DNA from: Diadophis punctatus similis
Lineage: Eukaryota; Chordata; Lepidosauria; Squamata; Dipsadidae
Assembly (NCBI GenBank): GCA_023053685.1
Contig: JALIGW010000003.1
Location: 51,356,496-51,420,495 of the forward strand
Length of the DNA stretch: 64,000 bases
Direction: 5' to 3'
The stretch's first letter is position 1; every line of letters begins with the position of its first letter. The translations under genes and the position numbers were made by a program. The notes below the pieces were generated by a model that ran no database searches, was not told where the DNA came from, and was given only the letters and a program-made list of their open reading frames with translations. Positions 24,790 through 37,500 of this stretch are shown here, in pieces.

Positions 24790-25340
24790 GCTAACATCAA
24801 TTCTCTCTATGGGATCCCCAAAGTGTCCTTTGAATTTATACATGTAGTTCTCATAGTTATTCCCCTCAATGAATAATATTGCCTACTTAGCTGCTGCTTC
24901 CTTCAGCAAACTCGGCACAAGTGTCACTTTGGTGTGATCAGTGGGAAACACCATCAGCCTGCCTGCCACAAATGTTTCACATTAAGCAGTGAATGTCTGG
25001 AATTGATCCTGGTCCCCTCTGAATTTTGACTGAGCTGCCATCTGTTGTGGTGCCACAAGTTGGGACAAACTCTGCCCTAGCTGTTGCATTAGTTTTATCA
25101 TGGCACTTAGCAAATAGGTCATTTGTTCATCTACTTGTTGCTTGTGTTGCAACAATGTTGCTGCCAGATAATCATACCCTGAGAAATTAGGGTCTCTTCT
25201 GAACCTCTTGCCCCTATCCTCTCTATCCAGCTGCAGACTATGCCGTCTCTTATGTTTCCTAGGCAACAACTCTGGGCCCAATCTCTCAAGGTCATTCCCA
25301 TAAGCCATTACACTAGCAGAGTTGGGACAGTAATGGTGCA
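24790..25340 (-). pseudogene. Ty3/gypsy gag remnant
   Basis: The minus-strand frame includes S-K-F-R-G-D-Q-D-Q-F-Q-T-F and, past an in-frame stop, F-P-T-D-H-T-K-V-T-L-V-P-S-L-L and F-K-G-H-F-G-D-P. That order is typical of the capsid region of vertebrate Ty3/gypsy gag proteins, including the domesticated PEG10/RTL group. At least two in-frame stops break it. The upstream part is cut by a LINE at about 25.35 kb, so the 5' LTR and gag start are missing. Its orientation matches the LTR at 23.4 kb. Confidence 0.7.
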
Positions 25341-25344
25341 ACCA

Positions 25345-26360
25345 TCCTGACTTTCCTTGATCTATCAATAGCCTTCAATATTATCAATTACGGTATCCAT
25401 TTGGAACAACTGAGGATTGGGGGCATGGTTTTGTGATGGTTCGCCATATTCCTCCATAGCCTGTTCCAGTTGGTGGGCTTGAGAAATGAAATCCAAAGTT
25501 CCTGACCTGTAGGGTGTAGAGGAATTAATGGTCTCATCCCTCTTGTTTAACATCTACATGGGGTCACCAGATAAGGTCCTGTTGACATAGGGCCAGGTAT
25601 TATCAGTATACTGATAAGAAAAACTTACATATCTTAACCTAGTTGACCAAGTGATGGCAGGTCTTATCCCCGTCCCTGGAGTCTGGGGGTATGGATGGAA
25701 AGCAAGAGACTCAAGCTCAGTTAGATCCCAATAAGACCAAATGGCTGAGGGTGCATGTATCTTATGAAACCGGAGACTTTCCATCGGGGTTGCATTTCCC
25801 CAGACAGAATTACTCAAAAATTAAATAGCAGCTGTAGCCAGAAAGGCCTTCACAGAGATTCATCTTCAGCACCTACTGCACCCAGGAGGCAGCTCTGAGT
25901 CACTCATACCTTGCTTCCCCATATGTGGACCACTGCAATGTGCTTTATATGGGCTGTCCTTGAAGACCACTTAGAAAGCTCAGCTGCTCCAGATTGTGCA
26001 GGCAAAAGAGTTACGGGCATACCATAAGATTATTTTCTTTAATGAATTGCACTTGTTACCAGTCTCGGGTGCAATTCAAGATTTTGGTTACTACTTACAA
26101 AACACTAAATGACATAGGGCCTAGTTGTTTGAGGGACTGTCTCTTTTCCATTATTTCTGCACATTCGGTAAGTTTAAATAGACTCGGTATGCTTCAAGTC
26201 TCAATCATTAAATGACGACATCTGACACAACCCAGGATGCTTGGATTCTCAGTCCCTGTCCTTTGGAATAGTCTCAAACCTCTTCTTTTAATGAGTGTTG
26301 CATTGGGCTGGGCTGGAAAATGAGCTCTCTGAGTGAGAGGTTTCACTATTCTCTGCTGGA
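25345..26360 (+). pseudogene. L2/CR1-clade LINE reverse-transcriptase remnant
   Basis: Plus-strand frames, joined across several frameshifts, give L-D-L-S-I-A-F-N-I-I, then G-I-H-L-E-Q-L-R-I-G-G, then L-L-F-N-I-Y-M, then L-D-P-N-K-T-K-W-L-R-V, and finally the C-terminal Q-F-K-I-L-V-T-T-Y-K and G-P-S-C-L-R-D. This is the order of reverse-transcriptase and C-terminal motifs in vertebrate L2-type LINEs. The YADD region is degraded. Many frameshifts and stops show an old, inactive copy. Confidence 0.75.
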
Positions 26361-26361
26361 A

Positions 26362-26455
26362 TGACCATTTTCTTTCGTTCTTTTTTTCTTTCTTTCTTTC
26401 CTCCCTCCCTTTTTTCTTTTCCTCCCTCCCTTCCTATCCAATCCTATCCTATCCC
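26362..26455. repeat. Pyrimidine-rich microsatellite (TTCT/CCTC/TATCC)
   Basis: Runs of TTTC, CCTC and CTATC-type units follow the LINE remnant. A simple-sequence tail with no coding meaning. Confidence 0.8.
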
Positions 26456-27027
26456 CCACCCGTTATCTGAGATACAAATAAATCTAAAGTACATCACCCA
26501 GTCATGTAGTTGAGCAACTGAAGAAATGCAAATAAATATTACTGTAAGCTGTGAAATCTTATGGGAAGAATTAGTTTGACAAGTGAACTAGATCACTGAG
26601 TCACATTAGCCAATCCCATATTGCCCCGAATGAGAGGCCTTTAAACAAGTCTAAAAGAAATAATGGATTTTCAAAAAATTATAATATCTATTAAATATTG
26701 AAATGGATTTGTCGATTTTAACTTTCTCGGCTTCAAATGAGTTTCCTAACATGACAAACCACAGAAACTTTCCAAATGTCAATGGCAGATATTAAAAACC
26801 AAGAAGTTTCTATTGTCAGAATTGTCTACAAACTGTTCCACAGACAAACATAAAGATGTCAATGGTTTCAGTAACAATTGTTGTAAACTTCTGGATATGC
26901 TTTAAAAATCAATTCCTCTTCTAACTGCACACACTTTCTTAAGAGCTACCCAAATCTTCAATTTCTTTACAGCATTTAAATTCACACTTCAATTTTTGCT
27001 GTTGTTTTTTTTAAAGCATCGTATTCT

Positions 27028-27252
27028 TCAAAGGATTGCCACACCTCCTTCACAGCGGCTGGTGATCATGTTAGCAGTTTCAGTCCAAGTATCCACATGT
27101 GGATTATACACTTCCACAGAATCTGAAGTTACAGGAGCAGCTGCCTCGTAGCTGGCAGTCCTGCCTCCTGTGGCATAAAGGAAGCCATTCACAGCTATGA
27201 CACATACTCCAGCTCTTGGAACTTTCATTGAAGCAACTTCCGTCCATTTTTC
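27028..27252 (-). CDS. IPP: IPP last coding exon (Kelch 6, C-terminus)
   Basis: After acceptor TTATCAG it encodes [15 protein letters not shown] through S-V-E-V-Y-N-P-H to C-E-G-G-V-A-I-L and a TGA at 27030-27028. Phase 0 entry, 75 codons including stop. Confidence 0.95.
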   Translation of the reverse strand, partial: EKWTEVASMKVPRAGVCVIAVNGFLYATGGRTASYEAAAPVTSDSVEVYNPHVDTWTETANMITSRCEGGVAIL

Positions 27253-30200
27253 CTGATAATAAAACAACATAAATAATTATCTTTGTATACTAAAGTATAT
27301 TACTAAAGTATACTACATTTTCCTTCCGGAGCAAATCTATAAACATAAGAACAGTTATAATGATCTTTCATGCACTGGCAAGGTAAAGTACTGCTATATA
27401 TTAGCAACCAAAGACAAATATAGTATTTATTCAAACTCACAAATCCAGAAAAAGATGCAGAGACAGAACAGAAAATATTAGCATTTGTGTAATGGATTGG
27501 ATTCAAGAGCAAAATTCTTGATGATTCTTTATGCAGAAGAAGGGAAATTTCTCAGATTTTGTCTATGTCCCTTGAAAATCTGCTCTGTCTGGTTGGAAGT
27601 TCCTCCTGGCCTGGCAAACTGACTCTGATCACCAGGTTATCTTTGAACTTTGCTCAGTTTAGTTTTATATTTGTCCCAGAAAGCCATCCCTTCAAGCTAT
27701 ATAACACTTATACACAGAGTTAGAAGCATAAACTGCTTGTGCCATTCTGGAGAATAAACAGATACAATACTGATAGTGCATTAAAAAATACCAGAAAAAT
27801 TCTACAAGGTAGCACAAATAGTTACTTTGATATGAAAACTAAATCCTACCTCTTCAAATGAGTATTTCTCAACAGTTGAAAGAGCGCCTTGAGTTTCATT
27901 CCACCCTCCAACAGCATAGATGCAGTCATTCAAAGTAGCCACTCCTAGATATGCCCTTCGGGTGCCCATTTCAGGAAGGGTAGACCAGCGCTTAGATAGG
28001 GGGTCATAGACTTCCACAGAACATAGTTCTATTTCTTCATTGCCAATGCCTCCCACAACATAGATTAAACCTATGAATATAACAATTTCCTATTAGACCA
28101 CTGCCAGGTAACAAAAAAGCCATCATGTAAAACTGACTGCAATCCCATCTATAGGGGGAAATCAATAGCTCTCATTATTGGGATTGCTCTTGAATAAATT
28201 ACAGATTGTAATTAATTCATTTCTGTGAAGGACTTTTTTAAGCCATTTTATATTATACATCCTTCAAAACAGGAGAGAGAATTTCACGAGGATATCAAAT
28301 TTTCTGATAATGTCTTAACTGAGCAATGTTATGCATGTCTACTCAAAATTCAGCTCAACTGAGTCAACTGAAACTATTCCCAACAAATATATATATAGAA
28401 TTTCAGCTTAAGTTTAATATATTAGGAGGACTTGGGTAGCATATTTTCAGACTAACACATTTTATTAAAAGTCATAAGCTTTCATGAGCTACAGCTGTTG
28501 ATTTTTAATAAATCTGTTACTGGATTCTGCCTCATTTTCAGCTAATATAAACTAATGTAGCTCTCCTCCTCCAATATCTAAAATATTGAATCTGGAAATT
28601 TAAATGCTTATCACACTGAAAGCACTTGCAGCTATTGCTATGTTGAATATAGTTATTAACCATAATGAATGCAGACTGACTGCTGCCTATTATATAATTT
28701 GCACTAAGCAAAATGACCCCAAAATTCTAAACCCCTCACCTCGTATTTCACAACAGCCAAAATTGTAACGTGGCACAGCCATGCTGCCCACAATTTCCCA
28801 AGTATTCTCTTCAGGATCAAAACGTTCAACAGAGGTGCCAATCTCTGCTCCAACCCAACCTCCTGAAAATCAAGGCAAGTGTGCAGGTAAAGAATATCGC
28901 ATAGTAAACGGATTGTCATATCCTTGAAACAATCAGATATATAATAGATATAAAAGCAATGTAGATTATAGCCCTAATACGTAAACATTCCTCACAACGT
29001 GTTTTACAAATATACACTATTTTAGTGGCACGGGTTTTAATATTACATGGCTTTGGCTTTAAAAAAAAGTATAATACATTATGCTGCATACAGCAATAAT
29101 AAAATTTAAATACCCTGTATATTATCTTACAAAAGATACAATGTAGTAAGCAAGCTGGTGAAGCTGTTTTAGCAGACCCTACCTTTGGAATCTCTGAAGA
29201 AAACATCTGTTTTTGGCTACCAAAAACAATATTTATCAAGGTGTCATCAGATGTCTCACATGATTTGAAGACTACTTTATTATTGCATACTCAAAAGCTG
29301 CCATGCTATGTAGTAGTACACATGACCCAAATACAATATTGCTCCTAACTTAAAGAGTTATAGATTCAGTAGTCAAAAGACTTGCCCAAAGCATAGATAG
29401 TCCCATAAGAGGTGCATACTCCAAGGCCACAGCGAGGATGGTTCATTGAAGCTACAGCTGCCCATTGCTTTGTAATAGGATCATAGCGTTCAGTACAGTC
29501 AAAAATCATAGAGTCTTTTTCACCTTGGGAAAGAGGTAAGAACATAAAGTATGTTTTACAATAGTTTATGAATACAATTACTGTACTGTGGCAGAGTACT
29601 GGCTCAATTCATCAATCTGAATCACTATTAATGCAGATTACAAGTTAAAGTTGCTAAATGACGACAGCACATTGTACAATCTCTAAACTGAGTGGCATAA
29701 ATGTTTACTAAAGTTAATAAGGAATTGTGGCTCTGATCAGCCCAAAAAATACACTTTTCCTGAATAAATAGATATTATATTACTAATAATTATTGTCTCT
29801 GAATAACATTTAAAAGAATTGGAAAAAGCAAATTTACATCTGGAAGTAAGTACACAGAAAGAATCATGGCAGGAATTATATTATTATAATATAATAATAT
29901 CATTAATATCATTAATAATTATTATTATATCGTTAATAATAATTGTCTTTGAATAATGTTTAAAAGAACTGGAAAAAGCAGGTTACATTTGGAAGGAAGA
30001 AAAATACACAGAAACAATCATGGCAGGAAGAAAACCAGGGTTGTCAGAATTCAAATAGGAAATTGTTAGAACAATAGTCCATATGCATAAGGCAAATTTG
30101 CCTATTTTACATAATTAATTTATTTATTTGGTCATTTTTATATGCCGCCCAACTCCTGTAGGACTCAGGGTGGCGTACAATATAATACAACAACAATTTT

Positions 30201-31463
30201 ATAAAAACGATACCAATAATTAAAAATACAAAAATTTAAAATTTAAAAACAAGAAATCATTCAAATATAGGGGGTTGATCTTAATTCCCCCCCGCCTGCA
30301 GGAAGAGCCATGTTTTCACAGCTTTACGGAAGGCCAAGTAGGGTGGGGATAATCCGTATCCGTATAATCACAATAAAATGTCCTAAAATGGTAAGCATAC
30401 TACCTGCCAATGAAAAGGCCGCCTGCCACCTATTGTATGATTTACTGTGTATATGGTAAACTCTGGATGTCATTGTATAACTCCTAATATGCTCTGGAAT
30501 GGTGTATATATGAATCTTAAAGATAAATTCTCGCCTTTAAATCAGGGGTGAAATTCTCCCGGTTCGACCCAGTTCGGGCGAGTAGGTAGCATTTGCGGCG
30601 GCTGGTTCGAAGAACCAGGATGGCAGCGCGAGGCTCCGCCCATCCGCCCCGACATCATCACTTCCTAGGTTTTTTTAAAAAAACTTTTTAAAGCCTTTTT
30701 TCTCTGCCGGTTCCCCTGAAAGAAAGAAAGAAAGAAAGAGGGAGGGAGGGAGGGAGGGGGGGGGAGGGAAGGAAGAAAGAAAGAGAAAGAAAGAGAGAGG
30801 TGTTAGAAGGAAAAAATCAGGATTCACTTTCCAGCCAGGAGATCGCTTGGCAAAGAAGAAAAACAAATGCTGTTGCTTTAAATCAAAAGTCTCCAAACTT
30901 AGCCACATGGCTAGCTGAGGAATTCTGGGAGTTGAAGTCCACATGTTGCAAACTTTGGAGACTCCTGCTTTAAATTGAAAAGCCTTCGGAAGCTGCTCGG
31001 AAGGAGGTTTTTAATTGCAGAAGTGAAGTGACATTCAGCAGTGGATAAAAGGAAGGATTCTTATATGGTTCTATGTTTTTGAAGTTTTGGGGTTTGTGCA
31101 ATATGAGCTTTGTGTTTCTAAAAGGGTTTGGGTGATTCCCATTATGGCTAAATGACTTTCGTCCTGTGTTGGGTCTTGAGTTTGGGGCTGCTTATTCTGA
31201 TTCTACTACTGTGTTTTGTTAGCATGGGGAAATTTCAAAATATTCCGTCTTGAATGGGTTTTCTAGGGATCTGTTTGCCTGCTTGTGTGAATGGAGCCAA
31301 ACATCAGGCTTCCACTTTCTATACTTGTCATTATCTCATTATCTCTATTGGGCAGGAATGTGGAATGAGCTTCAGGCAGGTTCTTTGTTAGCAGCTTGAT
31401 TTTTCCTTGTTTTTCTGTGAGCCTTTTATTATGCGTAATATTTTATTTGGGAGGGGTTTGCTT

Positions 31464-31541
<78 letters not shown>

Positions 31542-34500
31542 GAGGGAGGGAGGGAGGGAGGGAGGGAGGGAGGGAGGGAGGGAGGGAGGGAGGGAGGGAG
31601 GGAGGACCACAAACCTGGGTGGCACTAGACACAGCTTCAGATGATGCTTTGAAACAGCACAGCAAAGGCTGGAAGGGACCTCAGAAGTCATCTAGTCCAA
31701 CCCCCTGCTCCCTGGCAAAATTGGCCGCACCCACCCAGTCACACGACAACTAAATTGGCCACACCCACCCAGTCACACAACTTGGCCACACCCACCCAGT
31801 CACATGACCATGCCCACCTGAAGTCACACCTACCTGACCTCCAAACCACACCCACAAAATAAGCCACGCCCACAGAACCAGTAGGGAAAAATTTCACATT
31901 TCACCCCTGCTTTAAATAATTAAGTTATTGTCATGGTATGTGGGAATGAACTTGGGAGATAGGAGAGAGCTGCACAGCCAGCATGTATAAGATGTCTCAG
32001 CCCACAGTTTTCTAAAGGGTAAAAGGAAAGGAGGAGAGTAATAGGTTCAGACTGTAAGATTCTGTTAATGTAACCTTACAATGAAGATGGAACTAGGGTT
32101 TCTTGTCTGGACTTACAGGGCTAACAGCTATTAAATGAGCAATACAAACAATAGTCTATATTTTTATCAATGTATTTTAATTACCTCCAATAGCGTAGAC
32201 CATTCCTCCAACTACTGTAACACCCAGGCCACTGCGAGCCTGGTGTAAGGAAGACACAGTAGTCCAATACTGACTGAAAGTGTCGAAACGCTCCACGCAG
32301 CTGAGAGCTCTGCTATCACTCCAACGACCTCCCTGCAACCGAGTATAACCACCTACAGAAGAAGTGGGAACGGGATAAACAATCAGCTATTTTGTAGGCA
32401 TTTCCTGACTAGTTTGGGCAGGGGTCGGCAACCTTAAACACTCAAAGAGCCACAAAGGTCTTAACCGGAAGCCCCCGTTCAATTCTGGAGCTGACCGGAA
32501 ATCCGGTTCCCCCATCATAGTCTCCTCTTAGCGTGGCATCCTTTTTCTTCTGCCGACTGGAAGTCGGTTCCCCCACCAAACAGTCTCCTCCTAGTGCGGT
32601 ATCCTTTTCCTGCTACCTGTCCTAACCGAAAGTCCTATCAATTGTGGAGCCGACCAGCAACAGGGAACCGCAGAAGAGGGATGAAAGAGCCACATGTGGC
32701 TCCAGAGCCGCGGGTTGCTGACCCCTGAGTTAGGGGTTTCCAAATATTTAAAAACTAAGAAGAATCCCCACCTATTGCATAAATGAACTTCCTAGCTTTT
32801 CTCCGTGGACGTGTCTTAGTTGCCTGGAGAAAACTGCTCATCTTGTTTTCTTTGGGAGACTGACCAACTTCACAATATTCTTTCAACAGAGTATGCAGAG
32901 CTACTCGGAGACTAAAATCTGAAATCCCTGAGAGAGAGAGAAAGAAAACAATCAAGTAAAAAGCAGGTAATCCTTGAGTTATGACTGCAATGAAACTTGC
33001 CAATTATGGCATAAGGGTTTGTAATGGTTTATAATGGTTATAAAAGCGTTGGTCAATGTGACTGACCCAATTTTACATTTTTTTGCACCAGTCATTAAGC
33101 AAACGCCGCAGTCAGAAGTACAAATGCTTCAATTGTTAAGCGAACCCATACAGGTGGTCCTCAATTTACAACAGTTCATTTAGTGACCATTCAAAGTTAC
33201 AACAGCACTGAAAAAAAGTGATTTAAGACCATTTTTCACACTTATGACTTGCAGCATCCGCACGGTCATGTGATTTACATTTGGATGTTTTAACAACTGG
33301 TTCATATTTGTGACGGTTGCAGTGTCCCAAGTTCATGTGATCCCCTTTTGCAAATTTCTGGCCAGCAAAGTCAATGGGGAAGTCCGATGCACTTCACGTC
33401 TGCAGTGATTCAATTAACAACTGGGGCAAGAAAGGTCGTAAAATGGGGCAAAGCTCACTTAACAAATTTTTCATTTAGCAACATAAATTTTGGGATCAAT
33501 TGTGGTCGTAGGTTGAGGACTACCTGTAGTTGGCTATGGTTCAGCTTTGCGGAAAACTGGAAGTAAGGACCAGTTTTCAGGAAAACTGTCATAGAACAGA
33601 GTCATGTGATTTCAGGACATTGCAAAGGGCCATAAATGCCGAGTGCCTTCAGTGCAGTCATGTGACCCTGGGAGAGGGAATGATAAAGTTTGGATCTGGG
33701 TCATAAGTCCCATTTTTCTGATAGGTCATAACTTTGAATCATCACTAAGTGATTGATCATAAGTCAAGGATTACCTGTACCTAATTTGTAGCTAAACTAA
33801 ATTAAATATGTGCAGTTTACATTTTTTTTAATTTAAAAAAACTCTCAGCCTGAATAGGTATCTGTAATGTTATACGGAAATGACCTTGAGAGACAGGAGG
33901 AAGAGCTACAGACTAAAGGTGAGTGATGGAAAGAAACTTTCAAACTTGCAAGATTCGTTAATGTAACCTTACAATAAAGTCAGAGCTAGTACTTTTAGCT
34001 GTGCTTCTTCTCTGAACTATCTCACAAGGCTGACAATATCAACTACAGGTAATCCTCGACTTAACAAGAGTTCACTTAGTGACCGTTCAAAGTTATAACG
34101 GGACTGAAAAAAGTGACCACATTTACGACCGTTGCAGCATCCCCATGGTTACGTGATCAAAATTCAGACACTTGGCAAAACTCATACTTATGACGGTTGC
34201 GGTGTCCTGGGGTCATGTGATCACCTTTTGCAACCTTCTGACAAGCAAAGTCAATGGGGAAGTCAGATTCACTTAACTGTGTTACTAACTTAACAGCTGC
34301 AGTGATTCACTTAAAAACTGTGGCAAGCAGGGTCATAAAATGGGGCAAAACTCACTTAACAAATGTCTCACTTAGCAACATAAATTTTGGGCTCAATTGT
34401 GGCTGTAAGTCGAGGATTACCTGTATAGCAAAATGTGTTTTGATGTAGTTTTTTCAGTCACTGGTTAAGTGTTAATTTCTTACTACTTTTTGGTTCTTAC

Positions 34501-37500
34501 TGCAGATAGTCCCCTTTGAAAACCTGATTAATTCCACAGGGGGTGGGGTGGGAAAACACTGTTCCATACATATCTAGATAAGATTTAAACAAAGAAAATC
34601 AACTAGGACATTACTCTGCATCTGTATTCTTCCATTAGGGGGAAAGAACAAGAGATGTCCCTTTCTGATCCTCTGTCACCCTAAAAAGTAGAGAGATGGG
34701 TAATCCACAATGGGGGCTATAAAGCAGGAGAAAGTGGCATGGAGAAATCTAGCTATTTAGTCTAGTCAAGTCTGTTAAATTTGGATGCCTAGTGAAGTTC
34801 ATGATTTCATATCACAAACTATTCTCTCCCCATATCTTCAACAGAACAGCAGTCTACTCTCACAAAACTAGGCCAGATTACAAAATAGAAGCTATAAATT
34901 TAACCAGAATCTGGATCTTCACTTTTTAGTTCATGCCAAATTTCCTTATCAATTCTCACATAAGAAATAAACACTGATGACCAATCCATCCTCTTCTGCC
35001 CTACTTCACCTTGATTTACCATGTCTTGTTTTCCTTCAAATTAAAAAATAATAATCCAATATTTTCCTGATTGTAAAAAGCAAGTGCCACTAAGTTTTGC
35101 ATCATGTCATGAGTTATTTGCTATGATATTCAATTTGTATTATACACAAATTGTATTTTAATAAATGTGTTTATTTTTTCTTAATTTGTAGTAATACTGT
35201 TGTATAATAAGCCACCAAGAAAACTTATTGAAGGACAGCATACAAATAAATAAATGCATTAACAGGAGTTCTAATATTACAGAAATTGCATGTTATAGGG
35301 CAGTGATGGCGAACCTATGGCACGGGTGCCACAGGTGGCACGCGGAGCCATATCTGCCGGCACGCAAGCTGTTGCCCTAGCTCAGCTCCAGCGTGCATGT
35401 GCACTCCAGCCATCTGATTTTCGGCTTGCGCAGAGGCTCTGGGAGGGTGTTTTCAGCTTCCGGAGGGCCTCCGGTGGGTGGGGGAGGGCATTTTCACCCT
35501 CCCCAAGCTCCAGGGAAGCCTCTGGAGCCTGGGGAGGATGAAAAATGGGCCTACTAGGCCCACCAGAAGTTGGGAAATGGGCCGTTTCTGGCCTCCAGAG
35601 GGCCTCCAGGGTGGTGGGGGAGCCCATTTTCGCCCTCCCCAGGGATTGAATTATGGATGTGGGCACTCGCGCATGCACAATAGCACGTGCGCACGTACTT
35701 TCGGCACCCGAGGAAAAAAAGGTTCGCCATCACTGTTATAGGGCGAGGTACTATTACATAACATAAGGTAGAGATCTTCAAACTTGGCATAGCTGGATGA
35801 GAATTCTGGGAGTTGAAGTCCACAAGTCTTAAAGTTGCCAAGTTTGGGGACCCCTGACATAAGGATACACCTGTATATAGTTAATAAGTCTTCATAAAAC
35901 CAGTTTTTAATTCTTGTATTGGGCAACTGAGTATCCTACCATTATTCTACAATTTATTATTAGATTTATATTCTGTATGCCCTGCCTTAATTCTATGCAA
36001 CTCAAGTTAACGTATTTTCCCCACAGCAACAACCTGTGAGATGGGTTGGGCTGAGAGTAAGCGACTGGGCCAGAGTCACTCAACTAAACATTTGTGCCTA
36101 AGGGAGGACTAGAACTGACAGTCTTCTGATTTCTAACCCAGAACCTTAACCTACACCAAACTGGGTCTCAAGAAGTTACCTTCTATATACTTCGAAAGTC
36201 TTTGTGGAGATAATAAAGGAAATCTCACTGCATCCAGTATTTCCACAACGTGTTTCTTTCTTTTCCCTGAGTCTTTCAAAATCCATTGCATGGCAGGCAT
36301 AAAAACCTGGTACTCATCTTCTATGCTTAGGTCTTCACTTCGCAATATCTTAATTAGCTGGTCTTTTGTCAATGCCAAGAATTCATCTCCATTGTGAACC
36401 TCCAGGAAGTGGGCATGGATGTAATTCTCTGTGAATTCTAGCAGGTCATGACAGGCAATTTGCTCAGCAAACTGGAAGAGTCCAATGCAGTTCATAGGAT
36501 CAATCTGTGCCTTTAGAAATTCACAACAAAGGTCCACCACCTCTGACAGCTGAAACATGTCTGCTGCCACAATCAACTCCTGGACATTATTTTCATTAAT
36601 GCTGACAATACCTGAAAAAGGAAGAAAGATTTTTAGCTGGCATGAAATCTTACCAACACTGTTAAGCATACAGGTAATCCTCAACTCACGACCATTAGTT
36701 TCAAGTTATGAAACTAATGTTCAAAATTATGACAGTGGTGACTTACAACCAATCCTTGAACATATGATTATCACAGCATCGAGCCGAGATGGTGCAGAGG
36801 TTAAATGCAGCACTGCAGGCTACTGCTAGTTCAGCAGTTCAGCTGTTCAAATCTCACCGGCTCAAGGTTGACTCAGCCTTCCATCCTTCTGAGGTTGGTA
36901 AAATGAGGACCCAGATTGTTGGGGGCAATATGCTGAACTCTGTAAACCGCTTAGAGAGGGCTGTAAAGCACTATGAAGCGGTATATAAGTCTAAGTGCTA
37001 TTGCTATTGCTATCCCCATGATCATGGGATTAAAATTTGGGTGCTTGGCAACTAACAAGCATTTGATGATTGCTATGTCCCAAGGTCACCATCATTTGTG
37101 ACCTTACCAAAGGACTTCCAACAAGCAAAATCAATGAGGAAAGCCAGATTGGCTTAATGACCTCAGCAAAAAAGATTTTAAAATTGGGAATGTCTCACTT
37201 AATGACCGCACTGTTTAGCAATGGAAGTTCCAATCCCAATTATGGTTGTAAGAAGAACCATCTGTATAGCTTGTCTGTAAGCAACCATAACTGCAGCCAT
37301 CCTTTGAAAAGTATTGATGTACACTGCTAATAGATAAAATTCCACAGCAATTAAAATGAAGACAGTGAACAAAGGTACTCTTTTACATGTAAAAAGTACA
37401 TTTATTAATGCAATGGCACAGAACAAAGATTTCTATCAGAAAAGCTGTAGATTAAATTTGTTTCAACATCTCTTCACACTATATATAGGAATTTGAAAAA

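Larger units (their letters stand above)
30543..31909. mobile_element. 1.37-kb non-autonomous hAT element (CAGGGGTGAAATT family)
   Basis: Ends CAGGGGTGAAATTC and TTTCACCCCTG are inverted and flanked by a perfect 8-bp duplication CTTTAAAT (30535-30542 and 31910-31917). Near the right end are repeated CCACACCCACC words typical of this family. The element carries two purine microsatellites, a nested 84-bp hAT MITE and a CR1 fragment. No transposase frame. Confidence 0.88.

Noticed and set aside
31388..31691. Several Lys/Glu/Arg/Gly or Pro/Ser/Leu/Phe repeat frames
   Set aside because: Translation of the (GAAA)n/(GGGA)n tract on both strands.
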